Assembly (NCBI RefSeq): GCF_010111755.1
Contig: NC_088954.1
Location: 186,001-250,000, forward strand
DNA: 64,000 bases
Direction of reading: 5' to 3'
Origin: Nakaseomyces glabratus
Lineage: Eukaryota; Ascomycota; Saccharomycetes; Saccharomycetales; Saccharomycetaceae
Shown: positions 1 to 9,800 of the stretch, piece after piece
Position numbering within the stretch: the first letter of the stretch is position 1
Layout: each line of letters begins with the position of its first letter
The notes under the pieces: model-generated
Databases searched by the model: none
What the model saw: only the letters and a program-made list of their open reading frames with translations
Told to the model about the DNA's origin: nothing
Position numbers and translations under genes: made by a program

Positions 1-112
1 CTCGAAGGTTGTCTAGCGCATTTTCCATTGCATGTTGCTGATCTTCTGAATAACTGTTAACAGAAAGAGCTCTTCGGCGCCCACGACCTTGATTAACTGC
101 TAAATGGCTCAT
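1..112 (-). CDS. SEC8: Sec8 exocyst subunit, N-terminal fragment (cut by window edge)
   Basis: Only the first 37 codons lie in the window; the ATG is at 112 on the minus strand and the gene runs off the left edge. The peptide has a GRGRRRALSVNS segment followed by a DQQHAMENALDNL stretch, matching what I recall of the S. cerevisiae Sec8 N-terminus (GRRRGLSINS, then an amphipathic helix). Sec8 is a core subunit of the exocyst, which tethers secretory vesicles to the plasma membrane at the bud tip and neck. Location supports the call: in S. cerevisiae SEC8 lies directly downstream of SMK1 in the same direction, as here. The short fragment limits certainty. Confidence 0.75.
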   Translation of the reverse strand, partial: MSHLAVNQGRGRRRALSVNSYSEDQQHAMENALDNLR

Positions 113-710
113 GATGTTGTTTATATACTTTCTGTTCTTTGAATTTCAAAAATACTAAAGTATGTTCTCTCTAACAGTGTTTTTGGGCGTTGTTTATTCT
201 AATCCTATTTTTGACTGCCAATTTAGCCTTATTTAGTCTCAATTCAAGGACAATCAGCAAATTGTCCAATTAAATAGTAATTTTGTGATGCGTTTTTAAT
301 GGTAAACTAGAGATGTAATCAAAAATAGTACCATAATTATGACTATTTCGATAGCTTTATCCTGCATTCCAGATTCGATTTGATATCCCACTTCATTGTG
401 TTTCCCCTATGAAATGCATTGTAATTATATTTTTTAAAACGACATAATCACATGATATATAATTCTTGCAATTGTAATTAGCCAATGTGTCAATTAGTCC
501 ATTTATGGATGAATTTATTACATTCAAACAATGCTATACTGTGTTATCCATATCCGCATTTTTCATAATCAATGTTATTATTTGGGTCTTAATAAATTTT
601 ATTATTTTGTCTGAATAGGAGCTGCTATTCTGATATTAAATATATAAAAAGCATTAATAAGTATAGTAATGCCTTCTTTAAAATGTATATTTGTCGCCGC
701 ATCTTTGCTA
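113..710. other. Intergenic spacer between SMK1 3' end and SEC8 start
   Basis: About 600 bp of AT-rich DNA separating two tandem minus-strand genes. It should hold the SMK1 terminator (near 600-710, rich in TATATA and AATAAA-like runs) and the SEC8 promoter. I see no open frame with coding character, no RNA gene and no distinct repeat. Confidence 0.6.
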
Positions 711-2009
711 TTACTCTTCTATATATTTAGAGTACTCTTCGCCAAGCTGCCTCTCTATGTAAAATTGCGCTACTTCTTCGTTTAAGCATTGTCTTAGATC
801 GTCCATAGAGTTCAAGTTATATTCATATGAGAAATTAAATGGTCCTTTTGAGCAAATAGGTTCATCATTGGGCTTTCGGACTGATTGAACAAACTGGTGT
901 TCAAGAGACTGTAGAACATTCAATCTGCTTTCTGGTTCCCATTGTAATAATTTATCAATGAGATCCAGTGCAGTGGCTGAGGCCATGGGGTACACAGTCG
1001 ACCAAGGCATTCCGCTTTTTAGGTTATCAAGATTATGATTACTGTTATGACCGAATAAATTCCATGCCTTCAGTGTCCCATATTTGACCAGCAAGGATCT
1101 AGAAGGAGTTCCTAATATTTTTTTAATTTCATATACTTGATGTATGGAATCCTTCCCCATAAATATAGGCCTTCTTCCGTAAAATTCTGCAAGTATACAA
1201 CCAACAGACCACATATCAACAGATTTAGTGTATTCGTTGTTAGATAAAATTAGTTCAGGGGCTCTATACCATCTTGTTGCTACATAATTTGTGATTTCGT
1301 TGGGCTTTGAGTTTTTGTTGACAAACTGTTTTGCAACACCTCTTGCCAAACCAAAATCACATATCTTTAAGCAGCCATTCACAGTGCATAATATATTACC
1401 TGGTTTCAAATCTCTATGAATAACATCCGCGCTATGGATGTATTTCACACCACAAAGTATTTGATATATGAAATGTTGAATGTGAAACTCTGAAAGCTGA
1501 ACTGAAGAGTGAATAACTCTCGCGAGGTCATAATCTATCAATTCTTGGTAGCAGTACAAGCCATCATATGGTTTGTCCTGGACAATCTCTATGTCAATAA
1601 GATTTACAATATGTTTATGACCCTTGAAATAATTCATGAATTTTATCTCTCTTATAGCGCGCTTCAGCAGAATTTTTCGGTAGAATATGTTTGTAATCTT
1701 CTTGATGGCTACTGTAAACTGTTCTTGGTCTTCATTATCTAACTTGTGTTTGGCAGAACAGACAACACCATATGATCCTTTCCCCAATACCTGAATAATT
1801 TCATATTTCCCAGATATTGAAAAGTTCGCATTCTTGTATATGGTCCGTGGAGCTTTGATACTTGTGAAATCAGGCACTATGCCCGCGGCATCTGTATTCC
1901 TTTTTGAGTTCAACGAGAAGAACGAAGACTTTTTACTTCCTCCAGTGTTACTGGAACCATTCTTGTTGACAATATTGTCGTTGGAGCCAAGAATTTTGCT
2001 TAAGCCCAT
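711..2009 (-). CDS. SMK1: Sporulation-specific MAP kinase Smk1
   Basis: A 432-residue MAP kinase. Visible are the glycine loop GKGSYG (about 76-81), the ATP-anchoring lysine in VAIKK (K103), catalytic HRDLKPGN (H198-R-D200), DFG (218-220) and the P+1 segment ATRWYRAPE. The activation motif is T240-N-Y242, the TNY signature of Smk1, unlike TEY or TGY of Slt2, Fus3/Kss1 and Hog1. In S. cerevisiae Smk1 controls spore wall assembly late in meiosis. The start is the first in-frame ATG (2009); the open frame extends 18 codons further only from a TTG. The N-terminal tail (about 65 residues, Ser/Lys/Asn rich) makes it longer than the 388-residue S. cerevisiae protein. SEC8 follows in tandem, as in S. 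cerevisiae. Confidence 0.93.
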   Translation of the reverse strand: MGLSKILGSNDNIVNKNGSSNTGGSKKSSFFSLNSKRNTDAAGIVPDFTSIKAPRTIYKNANFSISGKYEIIQVLGKGSYGVVCSAKHKLDNEDQEQFTVAIKKITNIFYRKILLKRAIREIKFMNYFKGHKHIVNLIDIEIVQDKPYDGLYCYQELIDYDLARVIHSSVQLSEFHIQHFIYQILCGVKYIHSADVIHRDLKPGNILCTVNGCLKICDFGLARGVAKQFVNKNSKPNEITNYVATRWYRAPELILSNNEYTKSVDMWSVGCILAEFYGRRPIFMGKDSIHQVYEIKKILGTPSRSLLVKYGTLKAWNLFGHNSNHNLDNLKSGMPWSTVYPMASATALDLIDKLLQWEPESRLNVLQSLEHQFVQSVRKPNDEPICSKGPFNFSYEYNLNSMDDLRQCLNEEVAQFYIERQLGEEYSKYIEE

Positions 2010-2170
2010 TATTTGCGTTGCAGTAATATATTTACGCTGATCTATAGCGATGTTAATAAACAAGACTGTGTAATTGTATTAAATTTAGTGGCTGATAATA
2101 TAGGCAAGAAATTATTCTTCTCTCTGTCGGTTATAAAATTTGCCGATATGAAGCATCCGTTTCAAATAGT

Positions 2171-2179
2171 TTTGTGGCA
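2171..2179 (-). promoter_or_regulatory. Middle sporulation element (Ndt80-type) upstream of SMK1
   Basis: On the minus strand the sequence reads GCCACAAAA, an exact fit to the MSE consensus gNCRCAAAA/T, about 160 bp before the SMK1 ATG and in its direction. S. cerevisiae SMK1 is a middle sporulation gene driven by Ndt80 through an MSE. Binding here is inferred. Confidence 0.6.
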
Positions 2180-2658
2180 TAAATTGAAACAAAACAACAA
2201 GACGCTACAACATGCAGTCACTTGTCATGACACATAGTACTCACAATATTTGCCATTGTTAAGAAATATAATTTGAGTTTCAATATAACCTGTTCCATTA
2301 ACACATTTGATAAACTTCTCAAATTGGTTGGTAACAGCATGAACTTATGACATAAAAAAGACGACTCTCAAGAATGCGATACAAGAAATATGAACACTGT
2401 CATCAGGGAACATCCTTTAGATATTCAAATAGAAACGAAACAATACGATCTTAAAACTCATAACTCAATAAGCAAATAATAGATTTTCAAGCGATTATTT
2501 GGATGGATTACTTATTGAAGGTTCAACAAGAACAAGTTAGAGTAGTAATAGACACCAGACGATTCGCGACTTGGAAAGAACCTTTCCCCCAATGAATCTA
2601 CCACTTACATATCCATTTGTAGTTACAAAAGACCAAGGTGGTGCAATAAGAGAGGGTG

Positions 2659-2664
2659 ACGCGT
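2659..2664. promoter_or_regulatory. MluI cell-cycle box (MCB) 1 of POL30
   Basis: Exact palindrome ACGCGT, 320 bp upstream of the POL30 ATG. In S. cerevisiae the Mbp1-Swi6 complex (MBF) binds ACGCGT to drive G1/S expression of replication genes, including POL30. Confidence 0.75.
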
Positions 2665-2717
2665 GAGCAAGTGCTACAATATTTACCTTTTTCTTGCTTT
2701 CATATTAGTAGCGTGCG

Positions 2718-2723
2718 ACGCGT
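2718..2723. promoter_or_regulatory. MluI cell-cycle box (MCB) 2 of POL30
   Basis: Second exact ACGCGT, inside GCGACGCGTAAA, 59 bp from the first and 261 bp before the POL30 ATG. The pairing of two sites next to a replication gene makes chance unlikely. Confidence 0.8.
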
Positions 2724-2978
2724 AAAGATGTTGCAATTTTTTTTTGACTTTCTACTGAGTTATTTAGTAGCATCTTGAACAATTGGTGGTCATTTTGCAT
2801 AGTGACGATATGTTACAAAGCTGCAAAAACTATCGTGACACTTATTTAAATAGAGTACTTACTCTCTTCCAGCCAATTCATTACTTTAAATACAATTATT
2901 TTGTGCTTAACGATTGTGAACTCAAGACAACCTAACTCAATAAGTGAATATTCGCTCTATAAAAAAAAATCATATACA

Positions 2979-3755
2979 ATGTTGGAAGCTAAATTTGAAG
3001 AAGCATCTCTTTTCAAGAGAATTATTGATGGTTTCAAGGACTGTGTCCAATTGGTCAACTTTCAATGTAAAGAAGATGGTATCATTGCTCAGGCAGTTGA
3101 TGATTCCCGTGTTTTATTGGTTTCTTTGGAAATTGGTATTGAAGCATTCCAAGAATACAGATGTGATCATCCAGTTACTCTAGGTATTGACCTTACATCT
3201 TTGAGTAAGATTCTAAGATGTGGTAACAACTCTGACACGCTGACATTGATTGCAGATGACACCCCAGATTCTGTCCTATTGTTGTTTGAGGACACCAAGA
3301 GAGAGAGAATCGCTGAATACTCTTTGAAGCTGATGGATATCGATGCTGATTTCTTGAAGATCGAAGAACTACAATACGATACTACATTGATGATGCCATC
3401 TTATGAGTTTTCTAAGGTCGTTCGTGACTTGAGTCAATTGAGTGATTCTTTGAACATCATGGTCACAAAGGAAACCATTAAGTTTGTTGCCGATGGTGAC
3501 ATTGGTTCTGGTTCGGTTATCTTGAAGCCTTTTGTCGATATGGAAAAGCCAGAAGACTCCGTCAAGTTGGAAATGGAACAACCAGTGGATCTAACATTTG
3601 GTTCCAAGTATTTGCTAGACATTGTCAAGGGTTCTGCTCTATCAGAAAAGATCGGTATAAGGCTTTCCAGTGAAGCTCCAGCTTTATTCCAATTTGACTT
3701 GAAGAGTGGATTCTTACAATTCTTCTTAGCACCAAAGTTTAACGACGAAGAATAA
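2979..3755 (+). CDS. POL30: Proliferating cell nuclear antigen (PCNA) sliding clamp
   Basis: A 258-residue PCNA beginning MLEAKFEEASLFKRI, the family's exact usual length. It forms the trimeric ring that holds DNA polymerases delta and epsilon on the template and recruits PIP-box proteins. Both known modification lysines are present: K164 in VTKETIKF (ubiquitin/SUMO) and K127 in FLKIEE of the interdomain linker. The acidic C-terminus APKFNDEE is the conserved PIP-partner contact. The start at 2979 is the first ATG of the frame; the further 26 upstream codons open only from TTG and do not resemble PCNA. Two MCB boxes lie upstream. The gene converges on RFC5, a subunit of its own loader, an arrangement also present in S. 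cerevisiae. Confidence 0.98.
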   Translation: MLEAKFEEASLFKRIIDGFKDCVQLVNFQCKEDGIIAQAVDDSRVLLVSLEIGIEAFQEYRCDHPVTLGIDLTSLSKILRCGNNSDTLTLIADDTPDSVLLLFEDTKRERIAEYSLKLMDIDADFLKIEELQYDTTLMMPSYEFSKVVRDLSQLSDSLNIMVTKETIKFVADGDIGSGSVILKPFVDMEKPEDSVKLEMEQPVDLTFGSKYLLDIVKGSALSEKIGIRLSSEAPALFQFDLKSGFLQFFLAPKFNDEE

Positions 3756-3941
3756 GCCACTGGCCCAGGATCATAAACTGTAACAAAAATAAATTAATCT
3801 CTCATATATATAACCTATACACTGTACATTAGTCAAAATAACATAAATTTATTATCAATTATAAAAATGCACTTAAATATTACAAATTAATCATGGCCAA
3901 GCGTTTAATATTTGCAAAGTTAGTAACTCCACCTATAAAAG

Positions 3942-5009
3942 CTACTTATCTAAAGTACACATAACCTTTGCTATAAAACCTTCAAGATGGAAGATAGCTT
4001 TGTTACCCAAGCATAGACGCTCATCAAAAACACTAGCATGGTCAATAATCTCTACACGGGAGGAATCTGGAGTTGTTTTATCAGAGATCAATGCAAATGC
4101 TAATTCCTGTAGTATCACTTTAGCCGGTATACAGTGAGCGAGCAAGTCATATAGGACAGCACGACACTCCACTAATGAACTTACCGATCTCTCTTTCTTT
4201 ATCTTGTTGGCCAGTTTCAATATTACTACCATCCAGTCCGGTTTGATTACGGGAGTGTTTTCCTTTAATTGCATTTCGTTGCTGAGACTCATTGACTCCA
4301 ACATTAAAAGAGCAAGTCTCATATTACCATTTGACTCATTGGCTACCTTATCTAGAATTACCTGGTCTACGATATTGACGTTCTCTTCACTTGCAACATC
4401 TTTCAATGTTTTCGTTATATCTTTCATTTGTGGTGCTGGTGACCTGATCATCAAACAACGCGACCTTATTGGGGAGATGATAGATGACATAGAGTCACAC
4501 AGCATGATCAAACGTATGTTTTTTGAGTACTTCTCCATGGTACGTCTTAGCGCAGCCTGTGCATCCCTAGTCAATGAATTGGCCTCATTGATTATCACAC
4601 ACTTAAACCTATTGGCAATACCAGAGCTCCCGTCCTGGAAATCGACCTGTTCCATCTGTGCAACTTCCTTCAGAAGCTCCTGGATCACAACACGATCGTT
4701 ATTACCCATGTCACTGGGAGTGATCTCCAAATGGTACGGAGAACTAACCACATTTAGCTCCAGCTTCCTGTTCGAAGGCGTCACGAACCGCCTGACATCT
4801 ATCTTTAGCCTATACACCTGGCTACCAAAGATAGACTCCAACAGAGCCATACACCTTGTCTTCTTACCAGATCCATTGGGGCCATATATCAGCAGATGTG
4901 GAAGATCCCTCGGATTCATAGCCAAGGAAGAGAGAAACCGCGTTAGATCATCGTTGTAAGACAGAGTCTTCAACGTTTTAGGCCTGTGCTTATCAACCCA
5001 AAGAGACAT
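3942..5009 (-). CDS. RFC5: Replication factor C subunit 5 (clamp loader)
   Basis: 355 residues starting MSLWVDKHRPK, close to the 354 of S. cerevisiae Rfc5. RFC opens PCNA and loads it at primer-template junctions. It is an AAA+ protein with a P-loop GPNGSGKKT (about 44-52) but a Walker B region reading INEANS where active subunits have DEAD/DEAH-type acidic residues; this degenerate site is typical of Rfc5, the non-hydrolysing end subunit. The SRC motif (in SPIRSRCLMIR) that supplies an arginine finger is present. The C-terminal helical collar (about 240-355) ends GNKAIFHLEGFIAKVMCTLDK. It converges with POL30 over a 186-bp spacer. Start context is clean with ATG at 5009. Confidence 0.97.
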   Translation of the reverse strand: MSLWVDKHRPKTLKTLSYNDDLTRFLSSLAMNPRDLPHLLIYGPNGSGKKTRCMALLESIFGSQVYRLKIDVRRFVTPSNRKLELNVVSSPYHLEITPSDMGNNDRVVIQELLKEVAQMEQVDFQDGSSGIANRFKCVIINEANSLTRDAQAALRRTMEKYSKNIRLIMLCDSMSSIISPIRSRCLMIRSPAPQMKDITKTLKDVASEENVNIVDQVILDKVANESNGNMRLALLMLESMSLSNEMQLKENTPVIKPDWMVVILKLANKIKKERSVSSLVECRAVLYDLLAHCIPAKVILQELAFALISDKTTPDSSRVEIIDHASVFDERLCLGNKAIFHLEGFIAKVMCTLDK

Positions 5010-5521
5010 TATTAAAAGAGCAGCTGTTGATCGAGGTTGGTCTCGCTGTAGAGGTAATTATTCGTGGATAGTCTCCCCACTAATATGCCCGGTAATTATG
5101 TATAGTATGCCAGTATTTTATTCAATCGTTACGCTCATCGCGAATTCTTAGGAAAGCAAGAGCACGCTCACTTCTAACGTCACAGTATTTTACATGTGAT
5201 GTATTGGTCTAACCTATACGTCAAATTCCTCTAGTAACAAGTATTTGCAATGATGCTTGGTGAATGGTTACTAGCGTTGTTATCTAGTTTGTTTTGTTAT
5301 CCTGATCAGTGATTGGCGTAGCTGTATTTGTGACGTTTGGGATAGGAGCCCTTGTACAAGTCACTATTAACAGAAAGTGGGAGCACATAGTTCACGATTT
5401 CTGCCCGAAGTTGCATTTCAATTGCCAAAGGGGATAGCATTTAAGAAGAAAGTGCCTGCAGACTTAAACTTGCAGTGATATTCAGAGATCAAACAGAAAT
5501 AGGTAGACACCAATTGAGAAA
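5010..5521. other. Divergent RFC5/YIP4 promoter region
   Basis: About 510 bp between two divergent ATGs. It contains no ACGCGT box, unlike the POL30 side, so any G1/S regulation of RFC5 would need another element. I see no RNA gene, repeat or coding frame. Confidence 0.5.
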
Positions 5522-6274
5522 ATGGCTACAGATGATCAGTTTATAGAGCCTGATTTTATAGAGCCTGACGTTCCCGTTCGAGATGGCAGCAATGGAAACT
5601 CAAGTGCCGCTGGAAGTCGAGGTATAGCTGGTTTGTCTGGCAATATGGAGACCAGTAGTGGTGATTGGAACAGAGGTACGTTGGACGAGAGTGTCTTGGC
5701 AACTTTCAAGCGAGATATCTATGATATCAACTCGAAGTTAAAACAAGTTGTGTACCCGCACTTACCTTCGCATAGGTACATGGCCACCACGAGTGGTGAC
5801 CAGGACTCTGCTCAGGGAGCCAACGAGGACATATTCAACAGCTCTGACTTCTGGGCACCGCTGACCTTTATCATACTGTACTCAGTATGTGTATCGCACG
5901 CAAAGGGCCTATTCTCGTCTGTGTTTGTGTCCTGCTGGTTCGTGCTTGTGGTGATGGCCTTGCATTTGAAACTGACGAAACCTTACCAAAACGCCACATT
6001 GCTCTCATACGTGTCTCTGTCCGGGTACTGTATGTTCCCTCTAGTGATATGCGGACTTCTGGTACAAATAGTGATACCCGCAGTGTCCCACACACTGGGA
6101 ACCAGCCCTTGGAAGGTCAGAGTCTCCACTCTGCTCAGACTCACGGTGTTCGGGTTCTGCTTTATTTGGTCCTTCACATGCTCAGCAATCGTCACCAGGT
6201 CGAAGGGCTTCGTCCAGTTATACCCGCTCGCACTCTGTCTCTTCGGCCTTGCATGGCTATCGATGATTCTGTAA
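5522..6274 (+). CDS. YIP4: Yip1-family Golgi membrane protein Yip4
   Basis: 250 residues with a hydrophilic N-terminus (1-108, containing a duplicated FIEPD pentapeptide at 8-16) and a C-terminal Yip1 domain with about five membrane spans (roughly 110-125, 131-150, 158-188, 203-224, 230-249). Yip1-family proteins bind prenylated Rab GTPases and act in ER-Golgi traffic; Yip4 corresponds to animal YIPF6. The identity rests on domain layout and location: YIP4 lies directly before MDS3 in the same direction on S. cerevisiae chromosome VII, as here. The second half of the gene is strikingly GC-rich at third codon positions compared with its neighbours. The start is ATG at 5522 preceded by GAAA. 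Confidence 0.88.
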   Translation: MATDDQFIEPDFIEPDVPVRDGSNGNSSAAGSRGIAGLSGNMETSSGDWNRGTLDESVLATFKRDIYDINSKLKQVVYPHLPSHRYMATTSGDQDSAQGANEDIFNSSDFWAPLTFIILYSVCVSHAKGLFSSVFVSCWFVLVVMALHLKLTKPYQNATLLSYVSLSGYCMFPLVICGLLVQIVIPAVSHTLGTSPWKVRVSTLLRLTVFGFCFIWSFTCSAIVTRSKGFVQLYPLALCLFGLAWLSMIL

Positions 6275-6885
6275 TTTACTCACATCCAATATATCGTGAC
6301 ACGCACAACAGTTGTACATATAATCTAAATATATTTGTAACACGCCCAAATGATTGTACATATACTCGCATACATATAGCGTAACAACAATGGTTGTAAG
6401 CACTTGTGTGTTACATAGAGATCTCCTAGTACAGAACCAAAACTTGGGATAACTCCGGGCGTTCAAAATACCTTGCAATAACAGCGGGATGCAGAATGAG
6501 AAGCCCCAAACAGATGAGAACAGTGTATATTAAGTAGATTTATAACACCGACCGGTGTTATGGCGACTTATCTTTTTTTTAATTAGAGACGCAGCAAGAG
6601 TTGATTTGCTACAGCAGTTTCTGTGCAAGGAACCGGTGACTTCCTCTTTCACCCCACTCCCCCACACTTCTGCCCGTACGGATCGTTGAAGAAGTTGGGT
6701 TTTCTCTCTTGCTGCGTGGAATTACTGGCTGCCACTTTTCAACGGAATGAGGGACCAACAAACACATCTCACCCCCTGCTGTAGACGTCAAAGCGTAATC
6801 TGTCAAAACTATAATAGAATATTAAGCTTGAATTTGTTTAAAAGGCGGGGAAGGCGGCAAAGGTAAGTCAGGAGTAGCTGAGAGT
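6275..6885. other. YIP4-MDS3 spacer / MDS3 promoter
   Basis: About 610 bp between two plus-strand genes. It has repeated ACA/TAC-rich sequence behind YIP4 (6280-6370), a 9-bp-arm inverted repeat (listed separately), a poly-T run after it (6573-6580) and a GC-rich stretch just before MDS3 (6845-6865). No gene is seen. Confidence 0.5.
6542..6561. repeat. Perfect 9-bp inverted repeat with CCG-N2-CGG core
   Basis: Arms ATAACACCG and CGGTGTTAT flank the dinucleotide AC, 325-344 bp upstream of MDS3. The core reads CCG AC CGG, an everted pair of the CGG half-sites used by Zn2Cys6 zinc-cluster activators. A regulator-binding role is inferred. Confidence 0.5.
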
Positions 6886-9800
6886 ATGTCGCTGTTACAA
6901 CCATTTACGTGTACGTGCTATCCTTTGAGGCTGCCCGCTGCGCAGGCCGGGTCTGGGGATGAGTATGTGCGGAGGAAGCAGAGTCTGGACTGTAGGACTG
7001 GTGCTGCAGTTACGTTGACGCGGAGTAATATATTTGTGCATGGAGGGCTGACTATACCTTTGAACTTGGAGAAAGTGACATGTGCTGAGATTCAGAACCA
7101 GGTGGTGTTGTATTTTGCGAAGGAGAAGGACTGCAGTGCAGGGTTTAAGGATTTAAAGCAATGGTTGAGTCCCGAGATATTCTTTCTGGATCTGATATCG
7201 CGGACATGGAATAGGGTGGATACCACTGTGGAGAGTGAGACTATGTTGGGCGCAGGTGCGGGCGCTGGCGCTGGCACTGCCACCGGGACTGGCATGGAGA
7301 CTGACCCTGCTCGGGAAGCTGCGGATGTTGATGTGTTTGCCAACGAGCAGTCTTTGTCCTCTTCTGTAACATTATCAGTGATAGAGCAGGAGAGTTTCAG
7401 AGAGAGGCTGTTCCACTCTATGTGCTATGTTGATGGCAATATATTCGTGTTTGGGGGATTAGTGATGTCGCCGCAGAACGGCTACGAGTTTACGGCGTCC
7501 AATGAGTTGTGGAGACTGGACCTTAGGACGAAGCAGTGGTCACTGGTGAGTAGAAACCCATTGATACAAAGAAGGTTTAATCACTCCATGCACGTCAAAA
7601 ACGAACATAGTGACACTAGAGATACGAAAATTGTCATTGTGGGTGGTCTAAACAACTTGGATGAGCCAGTGCATAAAGTCGATATTTACAACCTCACGAG
7701 AGGCTACTGGCAGTCTGTGCCAGATTCTGAGTTCCCAATAGAGCTAGAAACCAATATCGAAGGAAAGCCAGTGGACCTTGCTACGGACTCTTGTTTTTCT
7801 ATTCTTGTTGAGAACAATGAGGCCAAGATCCCAGCGTTAGCATTTTACAAACCATTAAGTTGTCGAGATCACTCGGTGATAACATCAAGATCAAAAAAAG
7901 CGAAACAAGTGTCTGGTAGATCATCAGTAGATACGGAAATGGCGGTATGTGATTCTGATACAGGTACCAAAGAGCAAGACGAACAGGATCCTAATAGTCA
8001 ATCTCCTATAGTGGCCTTACCCATTGTTTCGGGGTCGAAAGGTATAAGGATGGCCTCCCATCCTTTACAACCAAACGATCTATTAGAAGCTCCCTTAAAT
8101 TTACTAAATCCAACTGGAGACTACTTCGGTTACAATATTGTAATTGGTGGTTTCTGCCCTACATTACTACCTTCTGATTTTCATTGTTATATTTACGATA
8201 TTCCTTCTGGAAAATGGACTCGGATTGGTATCACTTGTCCGGATTGTGAAATTAATACGCATAGGTTCTGGAAACTGTTTGTGTGGGATTCTCATCATCA
8301 GGCTTTGGTTTTAGGGACCAAAAATGATGATGGATATTTGCCAAGTGTCCAGAAATTTGATCATCTATTAAGTTTTGGTCTTCCTATAATAAATATATTC
8401 AACAAAGGTATTCACTCAGTTCCATCTAACAAGGATGCAGTCATGTCGGTACCAGATTCTAAATTTGGATCTAGTGGTGTTTCTGATCTTGAAAGTGATT
8501 TGAATAGAATGAGCTTTGCATCTTCTCAGACATCTCAATTTGAAAGTTATATAAGATACATTGCACCACCATATGAGATGACATCTATTAGATCTGTGTT
8601 TCCTGCATATGCAATGGTTTTAGGTAAGGATGCATTGGAAATATATGGTAAACCGCTTTCAGATTTTGAGCTTGTCAGTAGTGAAGGTGAAGCAATTGGA
8701 GTACCATTATATTTACTACGGAAAAGGTGGGGCAGATATTTTGATCTTTTGCTATCCCAAGGTTACTCTAAAGCTTGTACAGAATACGAGGCGTCTGGTA
8801 ACCTTTCTACGTTAATCAAGTTGACACCGTTTTCTTCGAGGACTGGATCGAGAGATATCCATAGTTCTAGGTTATCATCATCTAGCTCGTTAGATAATTA
8901 TTTTGTAAAAGGAATTGGAGCACAGCATCATCATTACTCAGTATCAGGGCCAGCCGGTAGAAAACCTCCCGGATCTGAAAATATTGTAGATAGAACATCA
9001 AGGTCTTCAGTAGATGGGCATTTAATGGGTTCATCCCCAAATCCAATGAGCGAAAGTGTATATCTCACGCATATTGATGATGTTGATGATGATGATGATG
9101 ATTGCGTTGGTCCAACATCGCAAGCAAAAAATACAAATAAAATGAAATCTGTATCCCGAACAATTACTTCATCTACAACAAGTTCCACTGGTGGTATGGT
9201 GTTTAGGGTTCCATTTCAAGAAAAGAAGCCATCGTCATCTGTTCAAGATATCGCGCCAGATTCCCAGTTTTTTCAGACAGGATCGAGTAGTAGAAGGTCC
9301 TCCTTATTGAGCTCGCAAACGATGGGAATACAGAGATCACCCAAAATTGAAGGTAAAAGGAGAGCTTCACATCCTATCATATCCTCTATAATGGACAAAG
9401 GACAACCAGTATCTACACGTAGTGTGGGAAGTACTAGGAGTTCCCTTTCCTATGTTAGTTCTTCGTCTGAAAGACAAAGCAAATCTCATCTGCCTGGGAG
9501 TCGAAACAGCAGTGTAACCGGTTCTCCAATTTTGGGAGTCTTAAATGTGCCCTTACCACCACCTTGCCAGACCCCAACAGAACCGGTGCCACCGCCTCCT
9601 GTTACAAAGTACCCCAATATCACTTCAAAACCTAGAACGAACTCAATGTCAGAGGTGTTTAATACCATTAAAGGAAGTCCTCTTTCATCTAGAAGATCGT
9701 CATATAGCAGAAAGACGAGTACGTCTGAAGTGAATTCAGCGATTGACAGGCAATTAATGGAAGATAGATTCAAAGAAGCTGATATGGCCTTTGCTAAACA

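Larger units (their letters stand above)
2010..2978. other. Divergent SMK1/POL30 promoter region
   Basis: This 969-bp spacer separates the divergent starts of SMK1 and POL30. It holds an MSE near SMK1 and two ACGCGT boxes near POL30, listed separately. A T-rich tract (near 2738-2750) follows the ACGCGT pair. No further gene is seen; short open frames here have no coding character. Confidence 0.6.

Noticed and set aside
2899..2905. A second CACAAAA (MSE-like) core close to POL30
   Set aside because: The first consensus base is wrong and it is nearly 900 bp from SMK1; probably chance.
4204..4959. 251-codon plus-strand frame opposite RFC5
   Set aside because: Fully within RFC5, composition biased by the complementary strand, no recognisable domain.
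5887..6384. 165-codon frame overlapping the YIP4 3' end
   Set aside because: Out of frame with the Yip1 domain and continuing into the spacer; arises from GC-rich codons.
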